From Actinomadura craniellae (GTDB lineage: Bacteria; Actinomycetota; Actinomycetes; Streptosporangiales; Streptosporangiaceae), in assembly GCF_003289645.1 (NCBI RefSeq), contig NZ_QLYX01000008.1, positions 272,147 through 310,454 of the forward strand: 38,308 nucleotides of DNA. The letters run 5' to 3'. Position numbers and translations under genes: made by a program. The notes under the pieces are model-generated. The model was not told where the DNA came from. It did no database searches and worked only from the letters and a program-made list of their open reading frames with translations. Positions 18,001 through 24,330 of this stretch are shown in pieces (the first letter of the stretch is position 1; every line of letters begins with the position of its first letter).

Positions 18001-18741
18001 CCGCGCCTTCGGGTCCGCGGGGTCGTACGCGGGGTTGGGGAAGAACGGGAGCCAGCTCAGGTCCGCGGCGGAGTCGACCAGCGTGCCGATGACCTGCTGG
18101 CGGTCGGTGTCGGCCGCGACGGCGAGCCGGTCGACCTCCCGCCGGACGGCGCCGACCACCGTGTTGTACGGGACGTGTTCCAGCGCCGGGCCGACGTCCA
18201 GGTCGCCGATCCGGCCGAGCACGTTGATCAGCGCCTGGGAGAAGTGGCCGTTGAACGCGGCCTGGTCGCTCTCGCAGGCGGCGAGCACCCAGGCCCGGAC
18301 CCGGCCGTGGGCCAGCGGGATCTGCCAGGGCAGCCGCGCCGCGGTGCCCGCCTGGCAGAGGTCCAGCAGGAACAGCACCAGCGGGCCGTCCGGGTCGCGC
18401 TCCACCCGCTTCAGCCAGGACTCGACGTCGGTGGCGTCCCCGGCCGCCGCGCCGTCGGTGCCGGGGACCCAGAGCGTTCCCGTCCGCTCCTCGACGTCGC
18501 CGTGGCTGATCAGGTGGACCACCACGACACCGGCCCCGTCGAGGTGGGACGCCACCGCGTCCCCGAGCGCCCGGGTGGGCAGCCGGGGACCGTCGCGCAC
18601 GGTGGGGGAGTATCCGAGCTCACCGAGTGAGCGCGCGAGCTCCCGGGCCAGTTCCGGGGCGAAGGGCAGCGGGCCGCCGCGGTGGCCCGCGGAGCGGACG
18701 CCGATGGACAGCGCCCGGCGCCGTGGCGGCACGACGATCAC
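15052..18741 (-). CDS. Caspase-like peptidase / STAND NTPase / Ser-Thr kinase fusion protein
   Basis: The 1229-residue protein has three enzymatic modules. Residues 8-230 form a caspase-like (C14) domain with His80 in VHLISHGD, Cys129 in FLLDLCQAG, and ACESDQAAF after it. Residues about 290-560 form a STAND NTPase: TGRRKELRRL, Walker A GSPGAGKS at 326-333, Walker B VLDALDEAE at 415-423, and VVGVRR as sensor 1; a helical arm runs to about 740. Six 20-residue Pro-rich repeats fill about 768-887. Residues about 920-1190 form a kinase domain with VLVK, HLDVKPGN (Asp1051, Lys1053, Asn1056) and DWG at 1068-1070 in place of DFG. The glycine loop is poor, but the catalytic loop is complete. The start is a GTG at 18741. 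No membrane segment is seen. By analogy, the NTPase would sense a signal, oligomerise, and activate the caspase; the kinase role is inference. Confidence 0.88.
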   Translation of the reverse strand: MIVVPPRRRALSIGVRSAGHRGGPLPFAPELARELARSLGELGYSPTVRDGPRLPTRALGDAVASHLDGAGVVVVHLISHGDVEERTGTLWVPGTDGAAAGDATDVESWLKRVERDPDGPLVLFLLDLCQAGTAARLPWQIPLAHGRVRAWVLAACESDQAAFNGHFSQALINVLGRIGDLDVGPALEHVPYNTVVGAVRREVDRLAVAADTDRQQVIGTLVDSAADLSWLPFFPNPAYDPADPKARLRAGLDPGLLPFFDDLDEVLDARHFIERAAGAGPFRRSPGFTELAGCFTGRRKELRRLSWLLGGESPDAPAEPLGVVTGSPGAGKSALLGVLVCALHPGLREPTRRVWEHVGRALFETDGPVAAVHARGRRLDEVVGSLARQLGLGELDFPDDLGEALRRAPRPPAIVLDALDEAENGPLLMDELVLPLVRARRPDGTPLVRLVVGVRRYGDYAPLRDLARRDALLVDLDGQPREVLEDDLEEYVTELLHASDAYRGRAAVRRAFARGVAATLSAEPEEGVRHRWGEFLVAGLYTRHLVAATLDRPVGTPGEARTLGRQVPRALPQVLTLDLDIGTSPLLRPVMLALARTYGNGMPLSVLRRVCRAYLDGGAEPAVDRLREALDAGRFYLRQATDVDGTTLYRLFHQGLADHLLGRGGDARFRAAERTRVSAFLDLLLAPLGPAEERDWAAAEPYVLRHALQHAADAGRLDELVPTTPVPGPERTDLPWAVPADQYDSEPSSRPAPGLPVEARSGHGSQADPDRDWTDPNPWRRAAGRPGEPDRDSAGPNPWRPAPGWPGEPDRDWTDPNPWRQSPERPGEPNHDSIGPNPWRPAPGRPGEPDRDWTDPNPWRQSPERPGEPNHDSAGPNPWQQSPERPGPAQGASVLGRAGQLEEIYAREAWQPRPDLLLGGRWRLVAPLDGSDQAGNSAIWTAVPAGDPAPEVLVKLVPTGAHGSATRAGVLRRRALRNDMRVRTTHPHIRALLGSGEEQGFAYVVMPRYDPGSLTGVFAAAERTLDTVLRIAEQVLDGLAAAHRAGLVHLDVKPGNIVLDRGDAKIIDWGLSAQWNTEPGREPMTGGTPFFAAPEQILQPPGWCTPLADLYGAGALLYWMITGRAPLTLELSTAATPGDIVRHLDGGGRPERVDRLVPGIPADLGRLVDRWLSRVPQQRNRQPAPLHMVAEVARNELRAARRAVPGGPLVRLPWPGRRTWPTGTTRPLL
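16081..16440 (-). repeat. Six 60-bp tandem repeats in the linker of the caspase-kinase gene
   Basis: Six head-to-tail units of exactly 60 bp begin at 16081, 16141, 16201, 16261, 16321 and 16381, all in frame. Units 16141 and 16261 are identical over all 60 bases, and alternate units are more alike than neighbours, so the larger period is 120 bp. Each unit encodes 20 residues built on PNPWR...RPGEP, rich in Pro, Asp, Arg and Trp, with alternating DWTD and DS(A/I)G starts. They separate the NTPase arm from the kinase domain, and near-identity implies recent expansion or ongoing conversion. Confidence 0.95.
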
Positions 18742-18795
18742 CCCGGTTTCCCTTGACGACTCCCCGAAAAGGGTAGATCGCCGAGGGTCGCCGGG

Positions 18796-19188
18796 TCAGC
18801 CGGGCTGGAAGGTCACCTGCGGGATGTCGGGGACCGCCTTGGCCCGGCCGGGGTCCTTGGCCTCGTAGGCCACGATGACCTGGGCCGGGATGCGACCCCG
18901 GTCGTTGACCTCGATGCCGTGCTGCTTGGCCCAGGAGCGGATGGCCGCGGCGCGCTCGCGGTCGCTGGTGCTGCGGGTAACGCTGCCACCGTCGGCCTTG
19001 ACCGGCCGCTCGGCCCGTGCCCGGCGGGCGCCGGCCACGTAGGGACCCAGGGCCGTGCGCAGGGCGGCGGCGTTCTGGGCGCTGAGGTCGATTTCGTAGT
19101 CGATGCCGTCCAGCGCGAACGTGACCGTCTCGTTCGCGGGGCCGCCGTCGAGATCGTCGAGCAACTCGACGACCGTGGTACGTGCCAT
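18796..19188 (-). CDS. Lsr2-family nucleoid-associated protein (second copy)
   Basis: This 130-residue Lsr2 homologue has an N-terminal dimerisation domain with the family signature LLDDLDGGPANETVTFALDGIDYEIDLS. A basic linker (about 50-75) follows, then a C-terminal DNA-binding domain IRSWAKQHGIEVNDRGRIPAQVI, where RGR is the AT-hook-like motif that enters the minor groove. A tail of about 20 residues after it (KDPGRAKAVPDIPQV) is longer than in typical Lsr2. Lsr2 bridges and silences AT-rich, often foreign, DNA. It lies 32 bp after the other Lsr2 gene and 54 bp before the caspase-STAND-kinase gene on the same strand. Confidence 0.9.
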   Translation of the reverse strand: MARTTVVELLDDLDGGPANETVTFALDGIDYEIDLSAQNAAALRTALGPYVAGARRARAERPVKADGGSVTRSTSDRERAAAIRSWAKQHGIEVNDRGRIPAQVIVAYEAKDPGRAKAVPDIPQVTFQPG

Positions 19189-19220
19189 TTCCTAACTCTC
19201 TCTCTTGCCGCGTGCGGCCG

Positions 19221-19586
19221 TCAGGCCTCCGGCCTCGCGTCCGGGTGGGCGGCGATGAACTGCTCGTAAACCTCGTCGGCGATCTTGCCACGGGTGCTGA
19301 TCTCGACGCCCTCGCGCTCGGCCCACTCGCGCACGTCGGTGTTGGAGTAGCCGCGCAGCCGGGGGCCGGCGTCGGCGGTGCCCTTGCGGGCCCGCCCGGC
19401 CCGCTTGACCTCGGTCGCCTTCTCCAGATAGGGGGCCAGTTCGGCCAGGACGTCCTGAAGCCGTTTGTGGTTGGCGTCGCCCAGATCTATGGCGAATGTC
19501 ATCGAGCCGATCTGGAAGTCGCGCCGGATGACGTCTTCGCCCTCGTACCCGTCGATGTCATCCACGGTGATGACCCTGGTGGCCAC
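19221..19586 (-). CDS. Lsr2-family nucleoid-associated protein (first copy, divergent)
   Basis: The 121-residue protein starts at the GTG at 19586, giving MATRVITVDDIDGYEGEDV, which aligns with the Lsr2 N-terminus; AGGGG lies 7 bases upstream. The frame is open to 19628 but those residues do not fit. The N-terminal domain departs from the usual DLDGG core (DIDGYEGED). The C-terminal helix-turn region VREWAEREGVEISTRGKIADEVYEQF is clear, with RGK in place of RGR. It is an Lsr2 paralogue that may hetero-oligomerise with its neighbour. The stretch 19587-19677 upstream is an ordinary short intergenic gap. Confidence 0.85.
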   Translation of the reverse strand: MATRVITVDDIDGYEGEDVIRRDFQIGSMTFAIDLGDANHKRLQDVLAELAPYLEKATEVKRAGRARKGTADAGPRLRGYSNTDVREWAEREGVEISTRGKIADEVYEQFIAAHPDARPEA

Positions 19587-19677
19587 GTCACATCCCCTGC
19601 TCGTCGGTTGCGCAAGTGAGAATGCCACACACCGGGGACTGAAATGGCCGGGACGCCGCCACCCGCGGCGTGTGTGA

Positions 19678-20550
19678 TCAATACCTGGCCAGGATTCGGC
19701 GGATGATCTCCAGAGTGTCGTCCGGTGTGGCCGCCTCCGTCACCAGGATGTTGAAGCTGTGCCAGTAGCGGTCGACGTCGGCGGGCTTGTCGGGGTAGGA
19801 GGCGCCGGCGAGGTGCCTGACGTACACCATGTCCGGCAGGCCCTGCTGCGGGAAGCGGACCAGGGTGGCGGAGCCGCCCGTGCCGGAGTGCCCGCCGACG
19901 GAGAACGGCACGACCTGCACGGTGACGTTCGGCAGCTCGCACATCTCGATCAGGTGCTCCAGCTGGGCGCGCATCGTGCCGGTGTCGCCGAGCCGGCGGT
20001 GCAGCACCGATTCGTCGAGCACCACCCACAGCTGGGTCGGGTCGGGTTTGCGGTACAGGATTCGCCGGCGCCCCATCCGCAGTTGCAGCCGGCGGGCCAG
20101 CTCGCCTTCGGAGGCGTCGCGGTAGTAGTGCCGGATGGCCTGGCGGGCGTAGTCCTCGGTCTGCAGCAGGGGCGGGATGAACCGGGTCTCGAAGCACCGG
20201 ATCACGCTCGCGGCCTGCTCCGCGTTGAGGTAGGCCCGCAGCCAGTCCGGCACCAGGCTGCGGTAGCCGTACCACCAGGGGGCCGCGTTGGACTGCTCGG
20301 CCAGGGCGAGTGCGATGGCGCGCTCACCCTCGTCGTCGACGCCGTAGCGGGTGAGCAGGTCGGCCACGTCCCGCTGCTTGAAGCCGGTGCGGCCCAGTTC
20401 CATCCGGCAGATCTTCGAGCCGGACGCCCGGATCGTCTCGCCCGCGTCGTCCAGGGAGATGCCGGCGGCCTCCCGGAGCCGGCGTAGCCGCTGGCCCAGC
20501 ACCATCCGCGGGATCAACGGCCCCGTCGGGAGTTCGGAGGTGTCGCTCAT
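19678..20550 (-). CDS. XRE-family regulator with DUF5753 (Scr1/WhiJ-like)
   Basis: The N-terminal helix-turn-helix (about residues 16-70: LGQRLRRLREAAGISLDDAGE, then ICRMELGR) is followed by the DUF5753 domain with WWYGYRSLVPDWLRAYLNAE, IPPLLQTEDYARQAIRHYY, QLWVVLDESVLHRRLG, QLEHLIEM and VTVQVVPFSVGGHSG. Such regulators usually pair with DUF397 proteins; no DUF397 gene adjoins this one. The ATG at 20550 gives 290 residues. The frame is open to 20694, and no clear ribosome site supports either start. It is upstream of and parallel to the two Lsr2 genes and the caspase gene, so it could regulate them. Confidence 0.88.
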   Translation of the reverse strand: MSDTSELPTGPLIPRMVLGQRLRRLREAAGISLDDAGETIRASGSKICRMELGRTGFKQRDVADLLTRYGVDDEGERAIALALAEQSNAAPWWYGYRSLVPDWLRAYLNAEQAASVIRCFETRFIPPLLQTEDYARQAIRHYYRDASEGELARRLQLRMGRRRILYRKPDPTQLWVVLDESVLHRRLGDTGTMRAQLEHLIEMCELPNVTVQVVPFSVGGHSGTGGSATLVRFPQQGLPDMVYVRHLAGASYPDKPADVDRYWHSFNILVTEAATPDDTLEIIRRILARY

Positions 20551-20677
20551 CGGGGTGACGGAGGCCAAATCGGGCGCATGGTCCGTCACGGTCGGACGAT
20601 TCCTTCCGTCGAGCGCGTCTTTGGGGAGATCCCAACCTAGGGGTGCAGACCCGCCCACGACCGGAATTCGGTGATTC

Positions 20678-20692
20678 GCACCACACTGGTGC
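20678..20692. promoter_or_regulatory. Inverted repeat upstream of XRE-DUF5753 gene
   Basis: A perfect 6-3-6 inverted repeat (GCACCA-CAC-TGGTGC) lies in the 163-bp gap between the XRE-DUF5753 gene and the oxygenase gene, about 130 bp before the XRE start. Its size and symmetry suit a dimeric repressor, possibly the XRE protein itself. It could also be chance in GC-rich DNA. Confidence 0.35.
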
Positions 20693-20713
20693 ATGAAATT
20701 GTTTTGGCGGGGC

Positions 20714-21676
20714 TCAGCCCACGGTGATGGCGTTGAGTTTGTCGAGCAGGTAATCGCGGGCGCGCACGGGCTCGTGCGCCACCCGGCCGACGGGCGGGCC
20801 GAGCGATTCGATCAGTGCGTCGGGATCGCACTCGTAGAAGTAGATGAGCGAGATGAGCTCCTCGTCCGGCGCGCCGGGATCGGGGGGCAGCACCCGGTGC
20901 CGGCCCGAGAGCCACCGGTCACCCGTCCAGCGGGCCAGCAGGTCCCCGATGTTGATCGTGAACGAATCCGGGACGTAGGGGGCGTTCACCCAGTGGCCGT
21001 CCCGGGTGTAGATCTGCAGGCCGCCCACCCCGTCCTGCCGGTCGAGGACGGTGACGGTCCCGAAGTCGGTGTGCGGGCCGATCCGGAACTGGCCGGGCTC
21101 GGGCTCGCCCAGCAGCGACAGCGGCGGGTACCAGTTGACGTTCATCGTGTACGAGGGGTGGCCGGCCCGCGAGACGAAGAACTCCGGGGGCAGGCCGAGC
21201 GCCGCCGCGCACAGCACCAGCAACTCGTCGGAGAGGTCGCGCATCCGGACCAGGTAGTCGGTGAGCAGCGGCCGCAGCTCGGGCACCTCGGCCGGCCAGC
21301 GGTTGGCCGGGAACCACGCGGCGTCAATCTCCGGGTCGCCGATGGGCCGGTCCGCGCCGACCGCGTAGGTCTCCTTGAGGTCGGGCGGGGTCTCGGTGCC
21401 CTCGGCGTAGCCGTTGGCCTCCACCCCCGGCGGCAGCCAGCCGCGCTCGCCGACGGTCGCCGCGTAGGTCTCCTTGACCTCGCCGGGCAGGGCGAAGAAC
21501 CGCCTGGCCGCGGCGCGGATCCGGGCCCGCAGCTCCACCGGGACGCCATGCCCGGTGACCACCAGGAAACCGACCTCCCGCAGCGCGGCGTCCACCCGCG
21601 CCGCGACCGCCAGGCGGTCGGCCTCGGTCCCGTGGAACCAGGGGGTCAGGTCGATGGTCGGTACCACGCTCGTCAT
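20714..21676 (-). CDS. 2-oxoglutarate/Fe(II) oxygenase, isopenicillin N synthase family
   Basis: The protein (about 320 residues) has an N-terminal DIOX_N region (PTIDLTPWF, VGFLVVTGHGVP) and a jelly-roll core. The iron ligands are His202 and Asp204 in GPHTDFGTVTVL and His260 in SGRHRVLPP. The usual RxS motif that binds the 2-oxoglutarate carboxylate reads LIS (274-276), so the arginine is replaced by leucine. The substrate is unknown, and there are no beta-lactam genes nearby. It is divergent from a PucR regulator, a pairing that suggests inducible catabolism, perhaps of a nitrogen compound. The ATG at 21676 abuts GGGGAG directly; a GTG at 21667 has better spacing and may be the true start. 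Confidence 0.85.
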   Translation of the reverse strand: MTSVVPTIDLTPWFHGTEADRLAVAARVDAALREVGFLVVTGHGVPVELRARIRAAARRFFALPGEVKETYAATVGERGWLPPGVEANGYAEGTETPPDLKETYAVGADRPIGDPEIDAAWFPANRWPAEVPELRPLLTDYLVRMRDLSDELLVLCAAALGLPPEFFVSRAGHPSYTMNVNWYPPLSLLGEPEPGQFRIGPHTDFGTVTVLDRQDGVGGLQIYTRDGHWVNAPYVPDSFTINIGDLLARWTGDRWLSGRHRVLPPDPGAPDEELISLIYFYECDPDALIESLGPPVGRVAHEPVRARDYLLDKLNAITVG

Positions 21677-21708
21677 CTCCCCAACTATGCGCTGGAGAAG
21701 GGCCGCCC

Positions 21709-21759
21709 GGTATGGACAGAACGTCCGTACCATGAGGCCCTGGACTGGACGGAACGACC
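21709..21759. promoter_or_regulatory. Candidate PucR operator between divergent oxygenase and pucR genes
   Basis: An inverted repeat GGTATGGAC-N5-GTCCGTACC (21709-21731, 8 of 9 positions symmetrical) lies in the 94-bp divergent intergenic region. Its core GGACAGAACGTCC recurs in imperfect form as GGACGGAACGACC at 21747-21759 (11 of 13 identical). The cores are 33 bp apart, close to three helical turns, so both would face the same side. The second copy sits just before the pucR start, as expected for autoregulation. Confidence 0.5.
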
Positions 21760-21770
21760 GAGGTAGGGCG

Positions 21771-23282
21771 ATGCCGCTCACGCTCCGCGAGATCCTCTCC
21801 TTCGACGCGCTGCGCGCCGCCCGGCCGCGCGTGCTGGCCGGCGAGGCCGCGCTGGACCGGGTGGTCCGCTGGGTGCACTCCAGCGAGATCTACGAGATCG
21901 GCCCGCTGCTGACCGGCGGCGAGCTGCTGCTGACCACCGGGCTCGGCCTGGCCGGCACCGACGCCGGGGCGCGCCGCCACTACCTGCGGGAGATCGCCGC
22001 CCGGCGGGTGGCCGGGGTGGCGCTGGAACTGGGCCGGACGTTCCCCGAGGTGCCCCGCGAACTCGTGGACGAGGCCCGCCGGCTGCGGCTGCCGTTCATC
22101 GTCCTGCACGCGGTGGTGCCGTTCAGCCGGATCACCGAGGAGGCCAACACCCGGATCGTGGACTACGCCGGCCACCGGTTACGGCTGGGCGACTCCATCA
22201 CCCGCGCCCTGAACGAGGCGCTCATCGAGGGCTCCGGCGTGCCTGGCCTGCTGGCCACCGCGGCGGAGGTGATCGGCGGGCCGCTCGTCCTGGTCGCCGG
22301 CAACGGGGCGCTGGTCGCCGCGCACGGCGTCGCCGACGACCGGGAGGCGTGGCGGGTGGCGGACGCCCCGGCGGCGCAGGTGCCGGTCACCGTGCACGGG
22401 CAGACCTGGGGGCGGCTGATCGCCGGCCCCGGCGGCGCGCTGGACGGCGAGGACCTGGCGATCGCGCTGGAGCGCACGACCGTCGCGCTGGCCCTGGGCA
22501 TGCTGCGGGCCGGCGACCCGCCCAGCGAGCACGACCGGCTGGCCACCGCCCTGCTCACCGACCTGCTGGACGGCACCGCCGAGGGCCGCGCCGAATCCTC
22601 GCTGCGGGCGGCGCTGGCGGGCTTCCACCCCGCCGCCGACCACCTGCTGGTCGGGGTCGCCGCGGACGCGCTGGAGACCGCCGCCGCGCTCGCCGTCATC
22701 GACCGCGCCGCCCGCATCCTGCACACCTCGGCGCTGCGCGGCCGGGTGTCGCGGCTGGTGCTGGGCGTCCTGGCCGTCCCGCGCGGCGTGGTGGACGCGA
22801 CGGGCGCCGCCGGCCAGGCGCTGGAGGAGGCGCTGCGCCGGCTGAACGCCCCGCAGGTGCGGGTCGCGATCGGCCATCCGGCGATCGAGCTGGGCGGGCT
22901 GGGCGACTCGCTGCGCGACGCGCGGGCGGCGCTCGACCTGCGCCCCGGCTCCCGGGTGGTCAGCGCCCGGGCGCTCGCGCTCGACCTGGAACTGGCCCGG
23001 CACGGCGACACCGACCACCTCGACCGCCTGGTCCGCCGCACCATCGCCCCGCTGGTGGAGTGGGACGCCGCGCACCGCACCGACCTGGTCCGCACCCTGG
23101 AGGTCTTCCTGCTGCACGGCTGTAGCGCCACCCGCGCCGCCGGGGTGCTGCACCTGCGCCGGCAGTCCTTCTACCAGCGCCTGCAGCGCATCGAATCCCT
23201 GCTCGGGCACACGGTCACCGAACCGGACGTGCACGCGGCGCTGCTCCTGGCCGCCACCGCCCACCGGCTCACCACATCCTGA
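21771..23282 (+). CDS. PucR-family transcriptional regulator
   Basis: The 503-residue protein starts with the PucR N-terminal ligand domain (LTLREILSFDALRAARPRVLAG, then WVHSSEIYEIGPLLTGGELLLTTG). A central GGDEF-like/CdaR domain follows, and it ends in an HTH_30 domain (VFLLHGCSATRAAGVLHLRRQ, then FYQRLQRIESLLG). PucR proteins activate purine catabolism and related nitrogen-source pathways, usually when bound to a metabolite. Its likely target is the divergent oxygenase gene. The ATG at 21771 is preceded by AGGTAGG at 21761-21767. The frame is also open upstream, across the putative operator. Confidence 0.9.
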   Translation: MPLTLREILSFDALRAARPRVLAGEAALDRVVRWVHSSEIYEIGPLLTGGELLLTTGLGLAGTDAGARRHYLREIAARRVAGVALELGRTFPEVPRELVDEARRLRLPFIVLHAVVPFSRITEEANTRIVDYAGHRLRLGDSITRALNEALIEGSGVPGLLATAAEVIGGPLVLVAGNGALVAAHGVADDREAWRVADAPAAQVPVTVHGQTWGRLIAGPGGALDGEDLAIALERTTVALALGMLRAGDPPSEHDRLATALLTDLLDGTAEGRAESSLRAALAGFHPAADHLLVGVAADALETAAALAVIDRAARILHTSALRGRVSRLVLGVLAVPRGVVDATGAAGQALEEALRRLNAPQVRVAIGHPAIELGGLGDSLRDARAALDLRPGSRVVSARALALDLELARHGDTDHLDRLVRRTIAPLVEWDAAHRTDLVRTLEVFLLHGCSATRAAGVLHLRRQSFYQRLQRIESLLGHTVTEPDVHAALLLAATAHRLTTS

Positions 23283-23315
23283 ACTCTTTGCCGCTTTCGA
23301 CCGCTTCCGCGCGTG

Positions 23316-23565
23316 TGAGCGGACCGGGACGTTGGCAGGTGCCCCAGTAAGGGGGGAGGCCGGGTGGGGGACGCGCGGCGCCGGCACCCGGGCGGACCGG
23401 GACACCGGCAGATGCCCCCGTACAGGCCGGCCGGGGGGACGCGCGCCGCACCGCGGCACCTGAGCGGATGGGAACGTCGGCAGGTGCACGGCCGGGGGAT
23501 GCGCGCCGCGCCGCGGCACCTGAGCGGACAGGGACGCCAGCGGGCGCACAGTGAGGGGAGGCCGG
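23316..23565. repeat. Degenerate tandem repeats before the carotenoid cluster
   Basis: The 283-bp gap between pucR and cruF holds four imperfect units starting near 23316, 23388, 23461 and 23521 (periods of about 73, 73 and 60 bp). Each opens with a variant of GAGCGGACCGGGACG, followed by GGCAGGTGC and a G/C-rich tail with GCGCGCCGC. No convincing coding potential is seen on either strand. A promoter for the cruF unit must lie here or in the pucR 3' end, but I cannot place it. Confidence 0.7.
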
Positions 23566-24330
23566 GTGGGGGAGGTGCGCGGTGCCGGCACCGGGCGCGC
23601 GGTCTGCACCGCGGCGGGCGCCGGCTGCCTGGCCGCGATGGTCGCCGCACAGGTGGCGTCCGGCCTGCACCCCCGGCCCGCCCGGCTCGTCGACACCGTC
23701 GTCGCGCTGCTGGCCGCGAGCGCGACGGCCTTCGCCGCGGCGCGGTACACCCCGCCCCGGGCCGCCCTCGCGCTGGCGGCCGCCGCCGCCGTCGGGTACA
23801 CCGCGGAGTGGGTGGGGGTGCGGACCGGCGTCCCGTTCGGGGAGTACGGCTACTCCGCGACCCTGCGCCCCCAGGTCGGCGGGGTGCCCGTGGTGGTGGC
23901 CCTGGCCTGGGGCGGCATGGGGCTGGCGGCGCACGCGGTCGCCGTCGCGGTGGCGCCCGCCGGCGGTCTCGCCCGGATCGGCACCGGGGCGCTGGCGCTC
24001 ACCGCCTGGGACCTGTTCCTGGACCCGCAGATGGTCCGCCTCGGCCTGTGGACCTGGGCCGACCACGGCCCCTACCGGGGGATTCCGGTCAGCAACTTCC
24101 TGGGCTGGCTGCTGGTGTCACTGCTGGTCATGGCGGTGATCGACGCGGTGCTGGGCCGGCCGGCCACCCCGTCCACCGGGCTGCTCGCCGTCTACACCGT
24201 GATGGCGGTCATGGAGACGGTGGGCTTCGCCGCGGTGTTCGACCCGCCGGACCCGCTCGTCGCGGCCGCCGGCGGGATCTCGATGGGCGTGCTCGCCCTG
24301 CTCGCCTGGAGGCGCCGGTGGCGGAGGTGA
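23566..24330 (+). CDS. cruF: CruF-like carotenoid 1,2-hydratase (DUF422 family membrane protein)
   Basis: This integral membrane protein of about 254 residues has some seven hydrophobic helices. Family features are GYTAEWVGVRTGVPFGEYGYS, LTAWDLFLDPQMVRLGLWTW and YRGIPVSNFLGWLL. These match the carotenoid biosynthesis protein family (CruF/bisanhydrobacterioruberin hydratase), which adds water across the terminal 1,2 double bond of acyclic carotenoid ends. Starts at 23551, 23566 and 23575 are possible; 23566 follows GGAGG by four bases. It overlaps the next gene by 13 bp, so they are translated together. Confidence 0.85.
   Translation: MGEVRGAGTGRAVCTAAGAGCLAAMVAAQVASGLHPRPARLVDTVVALLAASATAFAAARYTPPRAALALAAAAAVGYTAEWVGVRTGVPFGEYGYSATLRPQVGGVPVVVALAWGGMGLAAHAVAVAVAPAGGLARIGTGALALTAWDLFLDPQMVRLGLWTWADHGPYRGIPVSNFLGWLLVSLLVMAVIDAVLGRPATPSTGLLAVYTVMAVMETVGFAAVFDPPDPLVAAAGGISMGVLALLAWRRRWRR

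Noticed and set aside
15181-18630. A 1149-codon plus-strand open frame opposite the caspase-kinase gene
   Set aside because: The composition is low-complexity, the minus-strand frame has three recognisable enzyme domains, and the repeats are in phase with the minus frame.
20714-21676. Beta-lactam biosynthesis gene (isopenicillin N synthase itself)
   Set aside because: No ACV synthetase, acyltransferase or epimerase is nearby, and the PucR neighbour points to another metabolism.
22179-23801. Minus-strand 540-codon frame opposite pucR
   Set aside because: It is antisense to a well-matched PucR protein and is low-complexity, including translation of the intergenic repeats.
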